NCBI GenBank assembly: GCA_009829735.1
Contig: CM020620.1
Span: 25,456,020-25,520,019, forward strand
Source: Pyropia yezoensis
Lineage: Eukaryota; Rhodophyta; Bangiophyceae; Bangiales; Bangiaceae
Direction of reading: 5' to 3'
Length of the DNA: 64,000 bases
Positions 1 to 10,080 of this stretch are shown here, one piece after another. Position numbers and translations under genes: made by a program. How positions within the stretch are numbered: the first letter of the stretch is position 1; each line of letters opens with the position of its first letter. The notes under the pieces are model-generated. The model had not been told where the DNA came from. It did no database searches and was given only the letters and a program-made list of their open reading frames with translations.

Positions 1-180
1 GACGGCGTGGAGGGAGGAGAGGCGGAGGAGCCGGGTGGGAGAGGGGGGGAAGGAGTTGGTGGGCGGGCGGAAAGAGGCAGACGAGGGGCAACCGGGCTAC
101 GCACAGGGCGTCACCGGTTGAAGGCCCACTCTAGCCTGCCTCTCCCCTTGTCTTGGCTAGGATGGAAGAGGGGGAGGGGG

Positions 181-470
181 GGGGGGGGGGAAAGGGGGGG
201 AGCGGGAAGTGTGCAAGAGCGGGAGGCGGGGGGGGGCGGGGCGGGGGGGGAAAGGGGGGGAGCGGGAAGTGTGCAAGAGCGGGAGGCGGGGGGGGGCGGG
301 GCGGGGGGGGAAGTGTGCAAGAGCGGGGCGCGGGGGGGAAAGTGTGCAAGAGCGGGGGGCGGGGGGGAAAGTGTGCAAGAGCGGGGGGCGGGGGGGAAAG
401 TGTGCAAGAGCGGGGGGCGGGGGGGGGGCGGGGCGGGGGGGGGATGCAGACGAGCGCGCGCACTGAGAGA
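181..470. repeat. G-rich tandem array, units of 29 to 60 bp
   Basis: The core 'aagtgtgcaagagcgg' starts at 207, 267, 311, 340, 369 and 398. The last four copies are spaced 29 bp apart and the first two 60 bp apart. Runs of seven or more G separate the cores, so the plus strand could form G-quadruplexes. Long frames through it on both strands are Gly/Arg or Pro-rich by-products of composition. Confidence 0.9.
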
Positions 471-783
471 GGAGAGGCGGGGGGGGGCGGGGGGAGCGGG
501 GGGGGCAGAGCGGGCAAGCGCGCGTACGTAAAGTACAGTACATACAGTCATTATTCGACTATATGAAGGGGGGCTAGGGGTTAAATCGGAATATCATTTA
601 CAGCGGATTCGCAACGAGTGCGTGAACTGACAAACACCGCCGGGCGTCGCAGCAGTGTCGACCGATCAAACTACACGCTCGCAAGAAATCCGCGTCAAGG
701 GTGATGCGAGCAGGGCGCACCAGTCAGGCGCACAAGTTGCTTCCTACGCACGACCAGTCACAACCATAATAGCACGACGGCAT
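471..783. other. Intergenic, no gene seen
   Basis: The G-rich array ends in a purine-rich tail and composition then becomes mixed. The 9-mer GTACAGTAC lies at 533-541 (see findings). Nothing here supports a gene. Confidence 0.6.
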
Positions 784-1170
784 CTACTCCTCGCACTCGT
801 CCTCCCCCTCCCCTAGCGCCATGTCGACCGTCTCATCCAACGCCTCCACATCACCTTCCGCAGCAAACCACTGCTCAGCAGCAACGAAGCGCTCACTGTC
901 AGACACACCCTCAAAATTGCCCCACAAGCGGCTGTTAGCCATCAAAGCTACCACCTCAGAAGCGTCAGTGTGGACGTTATCCGCCACAGGTACGACCCCG
1001 TGCAGCTGCCGGCGCACTTCTGCGGTTGCCTTGTCCGGCAAGACCTCTGCAGTGAGCCAGCAGTTAGCCAGCTGCACCGCAGTGACCTTCTCCCACTCCT
1101 CAGCGATAATCATGGCGGCGTCCCTCCGGATGGTGATGGTCGGCGGCGGCGTCAGCGAGAGGGATGAGCC
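784..1170 (-). mobile_element. pogo/Tigger-like (Tc1-mariner superfamily) transposase, C-terminal fragment
   Basis: The minus-strand frame contains 'IAEEWEKVTAVQLANCWLTA' (from about 1107 down) and then an acidic tail ending at 784. The pattern W-x-x-V-T-x-x-x-(I/L)-x-N-C-W, followed by a hydrophobic 'EVLP', is typical of the region after the DDE domain in pogo/Tigger/CENP-B-like transposases. About 110 residues look related. The frame runs open to 1467, but that upstream part has no transposase features. The catalytic DDE core and the DNA-binding domain are not visible. I read it as a decayed DNA transposon remnant. A domesticated CENP-B-like gene is less likely because the rest of the protein is missing. 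Confidence 0.5.
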
Positions 1171-1467
1171 GAATCGGTGAGGCGCACACACGGTCAGTCC
1201 TGCCCAACGCAAAACATTATGGAGCAACTCTCTGGAAAACAGGAATCGCCCTCGGGCGAGGAAGCTTGATTTTTGTGACCCTGTCATATAATCGAGCCGC
1301 ATATAACCGAATAATGGCTGTATCCTAAAGAATGCACATGGAAAGGTGGTCGCGGTGCGTGCGTGCATGCTTTGCGCGATCACCTCGGGGAAATTGTACC
1401 GTGATGGTGTGGTATGTGCATACCGATGTATTCTGAATAATACTAGGGAGCTGGAATCGGAGAGCAA

Positions 1468-1906
1468 TGGGTTGGTGCATTTTGCATATCAGTTCTGATT
1501 GCGAACATTCTCGCGTCGGGGTGCACCGACCGGCGCAGTGGGGCTACAGCCCATATCCCGTGGATACTGTACCTACGTTGGTATCTAATTTTTATTTCCG
1601 CCAGTCGCTTCTTTCCCCCGCAGTCGGCCCGGCCGTCGCGCGTCAACGCTGCTCACACCGGCCATGCCGACGCCCCCCGCCGACGGGGCGACGCGGTGGG
1701 GGGCAGTTGCGCTGGCCGGTTATGAAAGTGCCTGTAGCATGGCGGTCGACAGGAAGCGCGCCGTCTGCAGCACCGCCCAAGTCGCCATTATCATCGTCGT
1801 GGGCAGCCTCCACACCTGAAGGGCCGCCCTCCCTGCCTTCAATATGAAGGCCTGCAACCTCTAGGCTCTGTACGGCATCAGTAGAGTCAGCGGTCCGAGG
1901 TGGTGG
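1468..1906. other. Unassigned sequence up to the assembly gap
   Basis: Reading frames are open on both strands but none resembles a known family. The sequence becomes CG-rich just before the gap. Confidence 0.4.
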
Positions 1907-2406
1907 NNNNNNNNNNNNNNNNNNNNNNNNNNNNNNNNNNNNNNNNNNNNNNNNNNNNNNNNNNNNNNNNNNNNNNNNNNNNNNNNNNNNNNNNNNNNNN
2001 NNNNNNNNNNNNNNNNNNNNNNNNNNNNNNNNNNNNNNNNNNNNNNNNNNNNNNNNNNNNNNNNNNNNNNNNNNNNNNNNNNNNNNNNNNNNNNNNNNNN
2101 NNNNNNNNNNNNNNNNNNNNNNNNNNNNNNNNNNNNNNNNNNNNNNNNNNNNNNNNNNNNNNNNNNNNNNNNNNNNNNNNNNNNNNNNNNNNNNNNNNNN
2201 NNNNNNNNNNNNNNNNNNNNNNNNNNNNNNNNNNNNNNNNNNNNNNNNNNNNNNNNNNNNNNNNNNNNNNNNNNNNNNNNNNNNNNNNNNNNNNNNNNNN
2301 NNNNNNNNNNNNNNNNNNNNNNNNNNNNNNNNNNNNNNNNNNNNNNNNNNNNNNNNNNNNNNNNNNNNNNNNNNNNNNNNNNNNNNNNNNNNNNNNNNNN
2401 NNNNNN
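1907..2406. other. Assembly gap (500 N)
   Basis: There are exactly 500 N, the same length as the gap at 21184-21683. This implies a fixed-size scaffold gap of unknown true length. Confidence 0.99.
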
Positions 2407-3132
2407 AGCGACCGGGCGGGCGGCTTGTCCCGCGCGGGCGGCCCGCGCGAGCCCCGCGCGGGCTAGCCGCCCAGCCGCCCGCCCGCCGGCGCGAGCAGCT
2501 TGGCCGAGCGACAACGTGACCGGCATGCCCGGGCGGCAGGGCCGCCGAAGGATCCCGAGGAGGGTGAGCGGAGGGGGGCGTGAGGCCCATTGTGTGATGG
2601 GCGGGCGCTCCCGGGAGAGTTTATGAGCGCGGGCCCCGTGGGCTAACCACGGGGGTCCGGGGGAGGACAAGGAACTTTCCTTCGGTCCGTCTGCACTAGT
2701 GCCAAGGCAAAGGCGGGCGCGGAAGGGGACGTCCGCGGGTGGTGAGGGACCACCTTCCTCACCGATTTTCTCAACAGGTTATGGGGTTCGCTCATGGGCC
2801 AGATCCAGCCCCCGAGCAGTGCAAATCAATGCGAAAAGGTTGGCCCCGTTTCGGGAGGGTCAGCAACCGGTCCTCTCAGGGTGTGCCCCTCAGAGCGGCT
2901 CAGAGCGGTACACTACCAGGAGACCCAAGAACCTCATGAATTCGAAAGGACCACTGTGATCCGACTGTCAGCATGGCGGCCGTGGGCAGGTGATCACGGG
3001 AACACTGGTAGCTATGTACACGGGTGCTGGCGCGGGCACGAGCTCGCTGGGGTCAGCAGTGCCTGAGCAGCTCGATCTGGCAGACATTCACATAACGTGG
3101 CCATCGGCCACGTTGCAAATCTTCCCAGTTGC
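2407..3132. other. Unassigned GC-rich sequence after the gap
   Basis: It starts with Gly/Arg-coding repeats of 'gcccgcgcg' type. A short hairpin (ccccgtgg-gctaa-ccacgggg) lies at 2634-2654. No gene is recognised. Confidence 0.4.
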
Positions 3133-3204
3133 GACAGTGTCCGACGGAGCTGTAAGTGGGCCAGCCCCGACAGTGTCCGGCGGGGCAGTGAGTGGGCCAG
3201 CCCC
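3133..3204. repeat. 36-bp direct repeat, two copies
   Basis: 'gacagtgtccg' starts at 3133 and again at 3169, each followed by a near-identical stretch ending in 'agtgggccagcccc'. It abuts the left inverted-repeat arm. Confidence 0.8.
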
Positions 3205-3245
3205 GGTGGGGGCGCGTCTGCCCCAACTGATTTTGGACGAAAAGT

Positions 3246-3396
3246 TCTGACCAATCAGCGTTCAGATCGAGACTCACGGTCCCCACAGCCAATAAAGGAG
3301 CGTCACAGCACGCTATTCGTGATTTCCAGGACACGGGCGTTGGCTGGGCCTCGTGTTCATGTGCTTGTCTTCTTGTTCGGATCGGCCAACATGTGG
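3246..3396 (+). repeat. Left copy of a diverged inverted repeat pair (partner 6873-7040)
   Basis: Shared blocks with the reverse complement of 6873-7040 are 'caatcagcgttcag', 'gagactcac', 'cagccaataaa', 'acgctatt', 'cgttggct', 'tgttcatg' and 'tcttgttcggatcggcca', in the same order. Identity is about 75 to 80 percent by eye. Both copies hold CCAAT-type motifs. They may be terminal inverted repeats of an element of about 3.8 kb, or two insertions of one short repeat. Confidence 0.75.
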
Positions 3397-3589
3397 CACC
3401 TAGCACTAGCACGACGGCATCCCGCTATCCTGATTCCCATCGACGTCGCCGCTGTGGGCGTACCAACCTCCGGACCTCCCCCACTCGAGCACGGCGCGGC
3501 CCGACGTCGCCAGACGCGAGGACCGTTGCCCCCACCCCCCGCACACCATTATTACAACTCCTCAGGGTGCTCCACATGTGGTAGCCACA

Positions 3590-4459
3590 ATGGACCCGCG
3601 GGACAACCACCAGCGGTATATGCGCAGCGGCAAGCGGCCGATGCGTGACCCCCGCGGCCCGTATCCGGATGGGTCGGGCCTGTCCGGGCGGTTCCCCCCC
3701 CCCCCTCGCTGCTCTTGCCATTGCCACACCACACACCCGTGTCCCTGCGTGCTGTCGGCATGCCCGCCGGTAGTCGCGTCAGCAGGAGGACCGCTGTACG
3801 ACACTGGGGCAGGCCCGGCGGGGCGGCCTACCAGTGGCGGGGACGAGAACGGCTCTGGGTCTGTCGAGGCGGCGTGCGCAAACCTGCTGCGTGCCGCCGA
3901 GGCTGCGTGGACGCGGCTGATACGCGCGCGCGAGACGGGGGCGGGCCCGGCGGTACGCGCGCGCGAGACGGGGGCGGGCCCGGCGGGGCGGCCTACCAGC
4001 GGCGACCGCCGTCCGGGCGGCGAGACGGGGGCGGCGGAGCGGCCAGGCGGCCACCCGCATAACACTTGGGCGGGCCCGGCGGGGCGGCCTACCAGCGGCG
4101 ACCGCCGTCCGGGCGGCGAGACGGGGGCGGCGGAGCGGCCAGGCGGCCACCCGCGTGACACTGGGGCATGGGAGGCACGTTCCCTTTACTTTTCTGGGCC
4201 GGGTGTTGGGCCCCCGACGTCCCGCGTGTCTCGGACGCAGTTCCCGTCGTCATCCTGGCCTCCCGTCACGCCGCCGTTGTCACCGTCACCGCCACCGTCG
4301 TCACCGTCGCCAGTTTCGTCATCCTCACCGCCGCCGCCGCCGCCACCGCCATCGCCGCCGCCGCCGCCGCCGCCCCCTCTCCGTCGATCGGCGCGACTGG
4401 CGCTCCGTCGATCGTCGGGAGCGGTGTCGGCGCCGCCGCGGCCGCCCCCGCCGCCCCCG

Positions 4460-4496
<37 letters not shown>

Positions 4497-4699
4497 GCCA
4501 GCTTCCTCGGCCGCAGCCGCCTGTCCATCCGGTACACGTGGTACCGGTTGCCAAGGTGGAACCTCCGAAGCTGGAACCTGATATGATTCCGCCGCCACCG
4601 CCGCGGCCGCCGCCGCCGCCGTCGTCGTCATCTTCGTCGTCGTCTCAGGCGCCTGCTTCTCCCGCGGAGTGTGTATTTGGCGCCAGCCTCGCCACGTGA
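3590..4699 (+). CDS. Proline-rich hypothetical protein
   Basis: The frame is open for 369 codons from the first ATG at 3590. Three zones are visible: a Gly/Arg/Pro-rich start; a 32-residue unit (Gly-Pro-Ala-Gly-Arg-Pro-Thr-Ser-Gly type) repeated twice through a 96-bp DNA repeat at about 3975-4166; and poly-proline tracts broken by Ser and Arg, ending in a Ser run. There is no signal peptide or known domain. It resembles extensin or formin-FH1 composition, but that arises easily in GC-rich DNA with CCG/CCT repeats. It lies between the two inverted-repeat copies and so could belong to an element. Other frames are open over the same stretch, so I am unsure it is translated. Confidence 0.3.
3975..4166. 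repeat. 96-bp tandem repeat, two copies
   Basis: 'cgggcccggcggggcggcct' starts at 3975 and 4071. The units are almost identical, and a period of 96 keeps the plus-strand frame. Confidence 0.9.
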
Positions 4700-6223
4700 C
4701 TGTCCCACCTGTCGCGTTTGTTTCTTGGTCATCTCTCTTTCTGCGTCTTTGTCATGAATCGCCCTGTGGTGTTGTGGCTAGCACGTACGCGTTCCCCAAA
4801 CAGGGTGTGTGTGTGTGTGACATTGTGCTCGTGTGCCAGGGGGTACCCCCCACTGTGTGAAGCATCTATATAGTGAAGGTGCGCTGTATGCGGCCCCAGG
4901 AAAAACAGCAACGGACTGTGTGGAACGGTACTACAACGGCACCCCCACCAGCTGCGGATGGCCGCACTCAGACCGCTCCCCCCTACTGCTGTCATGGTCC
5001 GCTCTCACCACTTGTCACAGCCACCCCCTGGCACTGTGCCCAACCGCCACCGCCACCCAGTGCACCACTGTGACAGGCACGGCCCCGTAAACGGCACCCG
5101 CCCCAAACGGGGACTGTGAGGAGGCACATCGACGCCGCTCCCGGTTTCAACCGCACCAACGGCCTCTCCTGATGCGATTTTATCCGTCCCATCGGCCCCT
5201 GCTGACGTACGAGTGGCCGGAAGAGGGAGCTCCTCCGGGACGGGAGGTAGGCAGGCGTCCTCGCGGTGTTGAGCCAGAGGGAGCTCCTCCGGGCCGGGAG
5301 GTTGGCAGGCGTCCTCGCGGTGTTAAGTGGACCACTCCTGCGGTCGTAGATGCCGCCTCGGTGGCGGTTGCTACGCGGGTCGGGGATTCTCGCCCCTTCG
5401 CCACTGAATCGTGCCCCCGCTGCAATGTGGCGGCCCCGTCTGGATCAGGGCCGTGCAAATGTTCAGCCGACTAGGTCGCGCGCGCGCGTGAGCATGTGTA
5501 TGGCACGCCGCTCGGTGCGCTGGTCGAGAGCCGCCGCTGTGGCGGCGGTGGCTGTTGCTGCGACGGTGCTGGGGGTGGGGGGCCACATCGCTGCCGCAAC
5601 CTCAACAGCAGCTACTGGCCGCAGTGTCCTGGAAGCGGCCCCGGCCCCCCTCCGCCGCCCGCTCCGCCGTCCCCTCCGCGTCGGACCTCACCGGCAGTGG
5701 TGACAGCTGGGCACCCGCCCGATGGCGTGCCTGCATGTCCATCAATCTCTGGTGCATGGCGATTTGCGGTGAGATGTGATTACATAGTGTGAGGTCCGCT
5801 GTCAGCCAGTGCGCTTGCACGTGCGCTTGAGGTCCGCCGGGTCTGGAGCAATGTACAGGCAGGTGCCCCGCCCGGGCGGCCGAGCTCCCCGCGGGGAGCT
5901 CCCGGCTCTGGCGTGGGACCCCGCGGCCGCTGGGGGCACCTCCACAGGGTAGACAAGGCACGTTCGCTGGCCCACACGGACGCAGGCGTCCCGTCCGGTT
6001 CTGTCTGTCAGAACGTTTGTCGAGCCAGGGTGCAGCCTCCGCGCCCTTTTTTTTTAATTCATCCCCCTCCTGCTCTTCCTCTTGCAAGAGACCCCCAACG
6101 TTGGCCAGCTGGCGGCCGTTTGTCCCTCTGCCCCCTAGGCCTCATCTTACGCTCCGTCCCCCCCTGCCCTCCCCCCCCCCCCCCCTCGCGACCCCAGCGC
6201 CATCCCCCCCCGACGCGCCCCAC
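4700..6223. other. Accessory sequence without a recognised gene
   Basis: It contains a short GT microsatellite near 4807, a 54-bp repeat in two copies (next entry), and the perfect 20-bp palindrome 'gagctccccgcggggagctc' at 5882-5901. Its end is strongly C-rich (6140-6220) and leads into the sulfotransferase start codon. Confidence 0.5.
5223..5330. repeat. 54-bp direct repeat, two copies
   Basis: The unit starting 'gagggagctcctccggg' occurs at 5223 and 5277 with four or so differences. It keeps frame (18 codons). Confidence 0.85.
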
Positions 6224-6286
6224 ATGACGATCAAAGTCATTGGCGCGGGCTACGGCCGCACCGGCACCATGTCACTCAAGGCGGCG
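6224..6286 (+). pseudogene. Sulfotransferase N-terminus, truncated after the PAPS-binding loop
   Basis: From the ATG at 6224 the frame reads 'MTIKVIGAGYGRTGTMSLKA'. That is the usual opening of the P-loop sulfotransferase family (5'-phosphosulfate-binding loop GxGRTGTxSLKxA) that uses PAPS as sulfate donor. After 'SLKAA' the usual hydrophobic helix and Cys-Tyr-His-Met segment are missing, and the frame runs into unrelated sequence and stops at 6409. The C-rich leader before the ATG resembles that of other genes here. Either an insertion or deletion cut the gene at about 6287, or this is a first exon with an intron I cannot see; there is no clear GT donor at the break. The sequence after it is less GC-rich and repeat-like, which favours a truncated gene. 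Confidence 0.65.
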
Positions 6287-6388
6287 CCCTCATTTTACCA
6301 GGGCGTGGTGCTGGAGCGCTGGTACACGAATTCCGCTCCAAAAATATCTAATCTCACCCCGGGAGCGCCCTTGTACGTCACCCTGCAA

Positions 6389-6470
6389 CTGTTCAGTTCA
6401 AAACAGTAAATACAGCGACCAATGATAGAAGCCTGGTTCTACCAGGCTTTTCTGTTTTCGGGTTGAACAG
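6389..6470. repeat. Foldback (imperfect palindrome, 82 bp)
   Basis: The ends 'ctgttcagttcaaaacag' and 'ctgttttcgggttgaacag' are near reverse complements. The centre holds a second perfect stem, 'aagcctgg' / 'ccaggctt'. It could be a MITE-like element or the end of the insertion that cuts the sulfotransferase. Confidence 0.7.
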
Positions 6471-7822
6471 ATCGCTTGGTGCGCCTAGATGATACACAGC
6501 TGCTGCTCTGTTCTGTTGCGCTGTTCCTTTTCTACTAAGCTCAGAGATTAAGGAGAAGTCTCATCTGTGGTGGCATCTTGGTGCACTTTCTTGATGACTT
6601 CAGCAGGCCAAGTAATTGAACATGCACGTTCCGCGTGCGCGATACGCCAAACAGTCGTTGAACCATCTCCATAGTCCACTAGACGAGACCATAGGGGCTT
6701 GGCTACGGATTGCCCAATCCTCGAGCACTTTTACCTGTCTTGATGGAATCAAGGCAGGCGAAAGCCATTGCTGGCTGCATCTATGCCTTTCAACACGCAC
6801 TTCGTAGCTTGAGGCTCCAAGGGGTTTCCCGCAATTTTACGATGTCTATCAATTCTCTACTATTGCGAGGTGCCGATTTGTGGCCGATCCGAACAAGAAC
6901 ACAAGCGCATGAACAAGAGGGTGAGCCAACGGCGTGCCAGTGTGTGGGAAGTAACCAATAGCGTTCTGTGGCGCTCAGATCCCTGGAAGCATTTTATTGG
7001 CTGCGGCGACAGTGAGTCTCGTACTGAACGCTGATTGATCAAAACGCTGTTGTTTTCTCGACCGATCTCAGTCGTATCTCCTCTACCGCATGCGGCGTCC
7101 CCATCAGGTCTCAAGAGATCAGTTGTGCAACTGGCAACTGGTGCCGATGTGGGCGGGAAATCCCCTGGAAATCTCAGATCCTCCGTTTTCTCTTCAACTG
7201 ACCCCCATGCGGAGCTTTCATTGGTCGGAGGAGCACCAGCGCGTACCTAATTAGAAGAACAAGGTCGCGTTCGTTAACCCAACAAGTTTTTTGCCGCCCG
7301 ACGGGTTCATGGACAGCTCGATAAACACGTCGCAGTCTATGTCATGCACATGTCCGATGAGCTCTCTCACGCTCAATTGGCGCTTTTTGTTGCTTGGCCT
7401 CCCTATCACAATGCTCCTCTACCAACCAGACTCAGTTGGTGTGGATCTCCGGCGATGTAACGAGCAGTACAGCAAGAGGAATAAGCCAAGAGGAATAAGC
7501 GTTGTGTGCGGAAATGCATTTCTCGGGCCAGCACTGCTTTCGTAGAATTGTTCAGGTGACAAGAATCTGATTTTATCAATAACCGGGACGGCAACGTCGT
7601 GGGAGCCGTTCTATAGACACGTCGAAGATGAGTAAGTCACAGAGCTAACAAGTTTTATCTCTTTTGCATCTACGTCGTTGGATATGCAGCGCAATGTCGA
7701 CTTTTATGACAGTATTAACACATGTACATGCGGTTGTGTCCACTGAAGAGCAATGCCCCTCCCTGTGCGCCCATCGGCGGCGGTGCCCGCGTCAGCACCT
7801 CCTTCAAAAACTCCCAGGTCTA
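6471..7822. other. AT-richer island, no recognised gene
   Basis: Composition is close to balanced, unlike the GC-rich surroundings. It includes the right inverted-repeat copy. Frames are short (under about 85 codons) and match no family I know. I take it for old mobile-element sequence. Confidence 0.45.
6873..7040 (-). repeat. Right copy of the inverted repeat pair (partner 3246-3396)
   Basis: In reverse complement it follows the left copy block by block from 'caatcagcgttcag' to 'tcttgttcggatcggcca'. Outside these limits similarity fades on both sides. Confidence 0.75.
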
Positions 7823-8690
7823 AACGCCCCCGCCCCGTCAGCAAGGGGTGAAGACCCCGGTGCCGTCAATAAAACCATGACGCCGTCAAACCCCTTTTGG
7901 AGCCAAAATCCCATCCCGGTGCCGTCAGAACCCGGTGCCGTCGAGACGACGGTGGAATCAAAACCCCGGTGGCGTCAAAAAAAAAAAAAAAAAAAACTGG
8001 TAGCGTCAAAACTCCTGTTCCGTCAAATCCCCGGTCGTGTCAAAAGCTATTGGAGTCATAAACCCCAATGGCGTCAGAACGCCCCGCCAAAATGCGCCCT
8101 CCCCTTCAGCCAGGCGCCATAATGCCGGTGGGGTCAAAATGCCCCGGCGCCGTCAAACCTACGGTGCCGTCAAAACTACGGTGCCGTCAAAACCCCTGTG
8201 GCGTCAAAACCCCGGAAGCGTAGAATCCCTGGTGTCGTCAAAGCCCTTGTCGGGTCAAAACGCCGGTGGATTCAAAAACCTCGGTGGCGTCAAAGCGCGC
8301 CGTCAACTTGCTCTCTGTTCATCAGGAAGGCGTCAGAACCCGGGTGTCTTAAAAAAACTACGGTGCCATAAAAAATCCCGGTGCCCTCAATACCATGGTG
8401 GAGTCAAAACCCTGGTGGCGTCAAATTCATGTTGGAGGCAACATCCCAGTGCCATCTAAAACGCCCAGTCAAACTGCGCCCTCCACTCCAGCCAGGCGTC
8501 AAAACTCCTGTGGCGTCAACACACCCGTAGCGTCAAAAATTCCCGGTGCCGTCGAAACCCCTGAGGTGTCAAAATCCAAGTGCCATCATAACCCCAGTGG
8601 CTTAAAACCCGGGTGGCTTCGAACTCTCGGTCGAGTCAATTCCCCGGTACAGTCAATCAAAAACCCCACGTCAAAACGCCTCCTCACCTC
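7823..8690. repeat. Degenerate minisatellite, unit about 17 bp ('ccccggtggcgtcaaaa')
   Basis: Dozens of degenerate units with the core 'ggt(g)ccgtcaaaac' run head to tail. A longer module containing 'gcgccctcc..ttcagccaggcg' interrupts them near 8090 and 8470, with weaker forms near 7840, 8300 and 8675, giving a higher-order pattern. An A-run of about 20 lies near 7978-7997. The open plus frames are by-products. Confidence 0.85.
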
Positions 8691-8699
8691 CGGCCAAGG

Positions 8700-10080
8700 G
8701 CTCCCCCCCCCCGCGCAGCGGGGCTAGGACCCGGTACCTAGTGTTGCGGGTCCGCACGTGCGCGCACTGTCAAATGAGTGCTTGCAGGCCCCCGGGGACT
8801 TGGCTTTTCGACATTGCACGATGTAAAGTTTTACATTGCATCCTCTGCACGCCACGGAATCAAATAATCGTTGCACGGTGCGCATATTTTGAAGCGCGGT
8901 CCGTGTTGCGCAGAACACGGAACCTGCGGCCGCATGCACAACACTTGCATGATATGCCGGTTGGGTGCACACTCTGCTGGGTATCTGGGTGGCGATCTCC
9001 GTCGGAGAGAAGGACACGAGTGAAGAGGCACCAGTCTGCAGGTCCAGCTGCACAGAGCCCATGTTTTAAGGTGCTTAAAAGGGAAGAACGGTGCATATGC
9101 AAACATGTGGCCTGCTCGCGGTCTGCAGAGTCTTGCGGCGAACGTGGATCGAACTGCCGGTGCTCAAAATGTCGGGGCAGTGCATCGGCCGAGCGCTGCA
9201 GGTCAAAATGCAAACTCGCGCATTCTTTGTGAACGGCGACGTGCGACATCGTGCTAGAAACAGGCGTTCTCGGCCGGGGCAGCACGAATATGACTGTTCT
9301 TTGCACGAGAAGATTGGCCGTGTCGTCCTCATTACGGTCGTCGAGGTGAGAGAATAAGAAGGACAAGGAGCAAGGTCGTAGCGCCGCCGTGCGCGTTTTT
9401 GCACGTGGAAATCGCCCTTTGCGGTTTGCTAATTTTTGCGATTTTTATTGAGACAGTTTAACAACTCAATTCCAACGCAACGTTAGCTTTACGGGATCGG
9501 CCGCGCGCATGCCCGTGTCACGTCCCGTGAACGATTCCGCCACGCAATTGCCAAAACTGCCTAAGATTTACATAGTTGACGGGCAGATGACGGCCTGCGT
9601 CAACCTGGTCAGAGCGGCAGGTGCAGCGGTGCACCTGTGCCGCAGCGGGGAGGATGGTCCTGGGCTGTTGTGAGGCGCATCCCAGCGCATACATGTGCAT
9701 ACATATATACGCAACGAGGCGAGCTCCATGGGCGGTTGCCGCCCGGGTCGGAGTTTGCGGGGCGGGTTGTGTAGGGCGAGAGCAAGGATGGTGCCCCAAG
9801 GGAGCTGTTGACCCGTTGTGCCTGTGCTTGCATGCACAGACGCGGCGCACGCTCGCTGTGTGATGCCCCTGGTGGGCTGCACGGCCGTGGATTTTGTTGC
9901 CGGCGGGCCATGGAGCCATCCGTGGTGTAGTCTCTGCCCGGGGGCGCAGGCAGCGTCTGCCTGGGGGGCGGCGTCGGCACGCACGCTCATAGTCTGTTGA
10001 GGGCCGCCGGGGCGCCGTGCCCATCGTCGACCGTGGGCGGGGGCTTGAGCGGCTGCGGGTGCGTGCGCGGGCGTGGCACC
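8700..10080. other. Upstream region of the NB-ARC gene, no gene seen
   Basis: Mixed composition, with a short AT-rich stretch near 9420-9470. Overlapping frames on the minus strand (9518-10024) are unlike known proteins. The promoter of the gene at 10081 should lie here, but I see no clear TATA box. Confidence 0.4.
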
